Source of the DNA: Crotophaga sulcirostris
Taxonomy: Eukaryota > Chordata > Aves > Cuculiformes > Crotophagidae
Assembly (NCBI GenBank): GCA_013397455.1
Contig: VYZB01000209.1
Location: forward strand, 743,399-807,398
Reading direction: 5' to 3'
DNA: 64,000 nt
Below are positions 58,330 through 64,000 of the stretch, piece after piece. The number at the start of each line of letters is the position of its first letter. The first letter of the stretch is position 1. The position numbers and the translations under genes were made by a program. A model generated the notes under the pieces. The model did not search any database. It saw nothing but the letters and a program-made list of their open reading frames with translations, and was not told where the DNA came from.

Positions 58330-61200
58330 CCCACAAAGAAAACGGTTTGCCACAATGGTTTCCAACTTGTCATTTGATACAAGCGCTTAATAAGTGAAAA
58401 CTAAAAAGCAAACCAAAGTTCAGGGTATGAAAACGCCGCCTGCTTTTAGTTAAGCAGATTAGAAACTGCAAACTGAGAGCAATACTCTAGATTTCAATAC
58501 ATTTTTTGGTCAACCTCTAATTCACAAAACAACGATATTACTTTTCTTTTTTTTTCTTTTTTTTTTTTAATGAAAATGACATGTAGTTTGCTTATTTGCA
58601 TATTTTTGTTTTCTCTTTCTAGCCAGTCCTTAAAGACAATAATTGATTTCAGTAGCTTTGTACGAGGCACTATTTAAATCTGCGCGCATGTGTTCCCTTA
58701 CAGATGATAGTGCCTACTGAAGAAAAAGCACAGATTCAAAGCAATAATTATTGTACATGTTTAGAAGTAAAGGAACATCTCGCTGCCGAAGTCATCTCGA
58801 ATAAGGGCATCTTGGAAGAGAATACTCCCCCTCAGAAAAAGACGATGAGGAGTGAAAAAAAAACCCAAGAAAAAGAGAAGCGAGCACTATGGGTGAAAAG
58901 GTCACAATGGTTTTGGCACGTATCTTCAAGCACGTTTCGGAGTCTGTGCCTCCTGCCAATACTGGCAACTTCTCAAAACTTTTAAGGAGGTAAAAACATT
59001 GTTTAGTGTTTACAAATCTTCTGTACTATAGCAGATGCTTGTCAAATCCGCTATATGTAAGTTGACCAGCCTACCTACTATGTGCGCTGGCGACTTCCTT
59101 CTTCTACATAAGCGGTCCATACGTTTGGGGAGCGTGGTCTGATGGAGTTTGAGACAAAGGACCCTTAATAATTTTTTTTCTTTTGTAATTTTCCTGTTGC
59201 GCACCCGGCACAAGCTGCCATTACTGCGGGTCTGCGGGAACCAATGGCTGTCAACTTGGCCAATGTTCAGGTGTAACAAAGACTGCTGGGATACATTGGA
59301 GGGGGGAAAAAACGGGGAAAAAGGGAGAAAAAAAAGGTAGGCTCTACACAAGGCATTTGGTACACCTCTGTGAAGCAACACAGACGGCAACCCCCCCTGC
59401 GCTACCTCCTAAAAATGATTTTGTCCCCCTCCCTGGTGAGATTTAGCAGGGAATACGCCAGCACACACTACTGCATTAAGAGCACAATGCGATGCGTGCA
59501 ATCAGCAAACAACGGCTGAAAACATGAAGCGGTGCGGTCTGTACAAGCATGTTACTGCTTACACAAAACCGCGAATCGAACCCAAAAAAACGAGCCTAAG
59601 CCTTGCGCTAAGTTTCCACGGCAAACACCTAGTCCAAAGAACAATTAGTGCAGTTGCTGCCTGCTGACGATGAAGGCAGAAATAAATAAGAGTTCGCTAT
59701 CAAGGCTACTGTTTGCCAACTGCGAGCTGATAAGATGGTATATCCCTAATCACAATATTGAGCTTTTATAATGTCTACTGCCCGACTGTTACAACAGGGG
59801 GAGGATGCCTTCAAGAACTGCAGAGTACTTACGCCCCTGGGTTTGGTCCTTTTCTCCCCATCCTACATTTTTGTGACCTTACATGCAGGTTAAACGAAGA
59901 CTGTTGGTTTCTGCTAACAACTTCTTCACTCTGCAGAAGGCTGCTTTTCATTTAGGAAATGCAATATGGACCAGTATTTGCCGGCACCACATTATATACA
60001 AAACAAAATAATGAAAACCTGCGTACCATACAGCAATACGCAGTGAGTCTTGGCCGCGGATGTCAAAGCACTTTACGTGCATCTCCCCGCTCTGACATGG
60101 GAAGAAGTAAACTAAGGCAGACAAAAGAGATGCGAGTCCCTGGTCTCCTTGGGGCTGGTAATGGGAGTGGGCGGGGGCCTGCGCTGCCCCAGCCCCAATC
60201 TCCCTTTGATTGGCAATTAATTGGTAATCCTTCCCTCACTGTGCCCCATAATAAATCGCAGAGTAAGTAAATTGTTTTCCACAATATTTGCCTACCTCTC
60301 CTTTGTCGTAAATGTGCAATAGGATTTACCACAGCACACCAAAGTGCAAACTTAATTTCACAGCTTATCTGTAGGAAATACCATTAGGATACTCAAAAGT
60401 TATTTCTGAACAGAGATCGTACCCATAAAACCACAGTGGCAACACTGTCTATCGCAACACGCATTGCAGGGAGTCAGCGCAGAAAAACTTTCGGGGAGCC
60501 AAAACTTTCTGCAAGCCTCTCTGAAAGAAGGTGGCATTGGGAATGCAGGCTCCCACTGCTGTAATTTGCTCAGTTTTCTTATTTATATAGAAGCAGTTTC
60601 TACTAATATGATTCCTCTCCTCTCTGCTCCTTTTTCCAGCTTGTCCAGCCCTTCAACTTGCAATTCAGGCTGAAACCCAGGGAGACCTGTGCATACAATA
60701 CATGAAAACTGGGGCCCTGGCACTTCACACGCATGCATTTTTCTGCAATATAATCACTCAGGAGAACTACAATAGCACATTGTTTTATACAGTCAACCTA
60801 CTACCCATCCTCCGAGTACACCGAGTCACTCCATGGGCAGGGTGTACTTTGCACCGGAATCACAGATCCCAAGATTTTCAATTTCATCACATGCAAAAAC
60901 ATCACAGTGCCCCCCCATAAGCACAGTATTATCAAACCATCAAAACCTGCTGAGTTTCTAAGTGTATAAATTATGATATTTCATGGGGTTTAAATGCCTT
61001 TTTTTCCCCCATAGGACTACCTGGGTTTTTGTGCAGTGGTCACTTAGACCTGAGAGCTAGGTTTACTATCGAGGGACCGTCTTTTCCTTTCCCTCTGAGC
61101 CCAGTCCTCTGGGATTTGCACTCCCCATCCCCATTGGGTGAGGATACCTGGACTCCTCGCCCACGAGCCTCAGGCACCTCTAGCCCTCTCAGACTACTTT
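58330..61200. other. Intronic DNA between enhancer-like region and exon 2
   Basis: AT-rich intron with a T-rich tract (58544-58568). Several CpG-bearing words occur at 59000-59700. A weak MIR-like fragment lies at 60060-60140. No gene or RNA gene was recognised. Confidence 0.55.
60060..60140 (-). repeat. Possible MIR-like SINE fragment
   Basis: TGTCAAAGCACTTTACGTGC, then GGGAAGAAGTAAACTAAGGC and GACAAAAGAGATGCGAG follow the antisense MIR order (AAGCGCTTTACATGC, GGAAACTGAGGCACAGAGAG). The match is short and decayed. Confidence 0.35.
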
Positions 61201-61205
61201 GTAAT

Positions 61206-61227
61206 TATAAATAAATAAATAAATAAA
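61206..61227. repeat. ATAA tetranucleotide repeat (about 5 units)
   Basis: Five near-perfect ATAA units in AT-rich intron about 350 bases downstream (NFIA sense) of the exon 2 donor. Confidence 0.9.
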
Positions 61228-61402
61228 GTTTGTATATGTTATGCACAATCTATCTGTTTTCCCCCAAAATCAAGAGAGCCATGTCCGGCTGCGATTCCCA
61301 CTAGGACAACATTTAGGCAACACCTGTGAGGGATGCCGGAAACACCACTAGCCCTGGGAAAACAAGAGCCTCTTTTACACAGCTGCACCTTAAAAGCTCA
61401 TT

Positions 61403-62135
<733 letters not shown>

Positions 62136-62399
62136 AAAACCATCAACAAAAAGCTTCCAGAAATGTGACTTTCGCGCGAGGTGCTAAGGCTGGCCAGGAC
62201 AGGGAGAGTTAGGAGGGTGCTTATGCATTTTACAGGCTGCAGCACTTGCACCCACCACTGACAGACCCCGATCCTACCACGGCCGCAGCCCCTCTTCACC
62301 TCACACTGACCCAAAACCTCCGCTCCCACTCCCTGAAAACGGGGTCCAACTTCAAACCAGCACCCAGGCTGAGCCGGGGCAACGGTGGGGCCGTTGTCC

Positions 62400-62530
62400 C
62401 AAACTCCAAATAAAAGGGAGAGCGAGTTAAAAGTTATAACCCCGGCCGCGCGTCCACTTGCGGAGCGCGTATCTCCCTCTGCTCCCTCCCTGACCCTGCT
62501 GCTTGCGGTGCAGCCAGCGTATGCCCGCCA
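62400..62530. other. GC/CpG-rich patch upstream of exon 2
   Basis: CpG-rich words (CCCGGCCGCGCGTCC, GCGGAGCGCGTATC) lie about 300-430 bases upstream of exon 2 in the NFIA sense. Whether this is an island with promoter activity is unknown. Confidence 0.4.
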
Positions 62531-62651
62531 ATTTGGCAAATCCTAAACATTTGGATGCCAATCAATGTTTGTATGGGGAAGTCTAAAGTATAGTAGAACT
62601 TTCCCTAAGATATATTTGGAAATAGCAGCAGGCGGTATAGCAAAATGCCAA
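62527..62651. promoter_or_regulatory. Cluster of four NFI half-sites
   Basis: GCCAA at 62527-62531, TTGGC at 62533-62537, GCCAA at 62557-62561 and GCCAA at 62647-62651. None forms the canonical TTGGC-N5-GCCAA palindrome. The first two are everted with one base between. Their position just upstream of an NFI gene's exon suggests possible autoregulation, which is inference. Confidence 0.3.
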
Positions 62652-62659
62652 TATAGCTG

Positions 62660-64000
62660 CATATACAAATACAATGAAGGGTGGTTTTCTCTGTTTCCTA
62701 AACAGTGCAGGCAGTAGAAAGTAACGCAGCCGATTTATCCCGCATGCACAACAATAACTAACACTAAAATCCTAGAAAAACTAAGTCTAACAATTCTTTT
62801 TTTAAAAAAAAAAAAAGTTTCGTTTATAGTTAGTCAAAAATAATAATAAAAAAAATGTGATATTCAGCCAAGCTCTGAGTCTTTCTATAAAATAAAATGA
62901 AACAGGAAAAACTGAAAAAAGCGGCAACAAAAAAACCTTTGCATGACTTGTGCAAATATGCAAAGAATTATTATTTCTTTAAACGTTGTCTCATATTTTC
63001 ATATATCTTAAAAGAAATGCCTACTTGGAAAGTTAGTCTGGCCATCCAGAGATACTGCCTGCTTTGTCTGATGATGAGCTAAAAATCACCCCTCGTCCTT
63101 GGCACAAAAATAATGATGAATAAAATTACACTGATAATAAAAAAAAGAGCAAGACAGATCCCCCTGATTTTGAAAAAAAAAAAATTATAATTTTTTTTTC
63201 CCCAAAAAAATATTAGATAAGTCAGTCAGAGAGATCAAAACATATTATAACACACTGGGTCCATGCTCATAGGAACCTCTACAGCCTGTGGGGGCCTGAC
63301 CCAGTACTGTGCGCTGGGGACGACCCTGCTTCCAAGGGCCGAGTTCCTCCTCTCAGGATTGGGCCCTCCAGGAGGTTAAAAATAAAGTAATTTGTGCAAC
63401 GTTCCCCCAGCATGGGAAAAACCACCCGCTGCCGACCCTTGCAAGGCAACAACATTGGGAATTTTTCAGATTAACTAACTTTTTTTTTTTTTTTCCACTT
63501 TTTCCACGGAGTACACTTCCTACCCAAATCATTTCAGGTCATGCAAATATTGTTATTAAAACAGACATTTTATGTCCTTTCAACACCTTATTTCAAAATG
63601 CAATTTCTTTTCAGAAATTAGGAAATAAATGAGAAATCAATAGTAGAAATATCTAACAGTAAAATCTGGTCATAATTCAAGACTTTCATTGCTCTTATTC
63701 AGAGCGGCCCCTGAATTACAAATACTTAAATACACAGGTTATACCACAGCATTTATTTTTTATTTTAAGCAGAGATTGCTAAAAACTATGCAAAGCAGTA
63801 CAATGTATTTCATTATAGCACAGTAGAGCGGCAGTAATCACAACGATTGTTAAAATATAAGCAGGTAAAATAAAATAAATCACTCCAATGAATGGCACAT
63901 TCCTCTTTTTTGCCCCCACTACGCACCCCTTCTCTACTGGAAAAGATCATAGTTTCAAATTTCAATAAAGTTTTTTTTTTAAAAAAAAAAAAAAAAAAGA
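62660..64000. other. AT-rich intron 1 DNA with homopolymer tracts
   Basis: No exon was recognised. Contains T14 (63481-63494), A-runs at about 62805 and 63174-63183, and a terminal AATAAAG followed by T10A18 (63964-63998). Candidate reasons for the last include a retrocopy tail or plain simple sequence. Confidence 0.6.

Noticed and set aside
59572..59582. tRNA B-box-like word on the minus strand (GGTTCGATTCG) with an A-box-like TAGCGCAAGG upstream
   Set aside because: The A-to-B distance is only about 17 bases, no cloverleaf can be drawn and no acceptor stem is present. Treated as chance or a decayed SINE trace.

Overview
This window looks like a piece of an avian nuclear genome, and almost all of it is non-coding. 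The only protein-coding sequence I can support is one 532-base exon near the right end, on the minus strand (61571-62102). It encodes the DNA-binding domain of a Nuclear Factor I protein. Its residues match NFIA rather than NFIB, NFIC or NFIX. The exon has a clean acceptor and donor, an uninterrupted frame, and the phase pattern (0 in, 1 out) expected of NFIA exon 2. A bird is suggested by an antisense CR1 LINE 3' end (52527-52581), very low repeat density, and a few ancient amniote MIR-like SINE remnants. A crocodilian or turtle is not formally excluded.

Layout in genomic coordinates: 1-61570 is the 5' part (relative to NFIA transcription) of the long intron 2, which runs on past the left edge. 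61571-62102 is exon 2. 62103-64000 is the 3' end of intron 1. The first coding exon (short N-terminal peptide) is not seen and should lie beyond 64000. No other gene, tRNA, rRNA, CRISPR array, insertion sequence or phage-type system was found. The many short open frames are chance frames in intronic DNA.

The intron has three textures. (a) AT-rich blocks dense in homeodomain, POU, SOX, GATA and nuclear-receptor words, resembling conserved non-coding enhancers. The best candidates are near 0.64-0.9, 13.6-14.1, 17.4-18.1, 20.1-20.5, 23.1-23.4, 26.8-27.3, 30.9-31.4, 33.1-33.95, 34.4-35.0, 42.9-43.2, 44.4-45.0, 46.35-46.5 and 57.1-58.3 kb. (b) GC/CpG-rich patches, clustered at 29.8-35.3 kb and again near 18.4, 20.8-21.4 and 54.3-54.8 kb. 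(c) Simple-sequence tracts: a ~170-bp GGAA array containing an unresolved N, a 10-bp-period minisatellite, poly-G runs and a CAG tract. One 160-base assembly gap is present (14087-14246).

Functionally the window is best read as regulatory territory of a developmental transcription-factor gene. I did not find an undescribed multi-gene system. The most testable ideas are a possible internal NFIA promoter near 35.0-35.4 kb that would bypass the DNA-binding exon, nuclear-receptor half-sites phased at 21 bp, a cluster of NFI half-sites just upstream of exon 2 (possible autoregulation), and a Tyr-to-Phe difference in the DNA-binding domain. Conservation and transcription could not be tested here, so all enhancer calls are inference.
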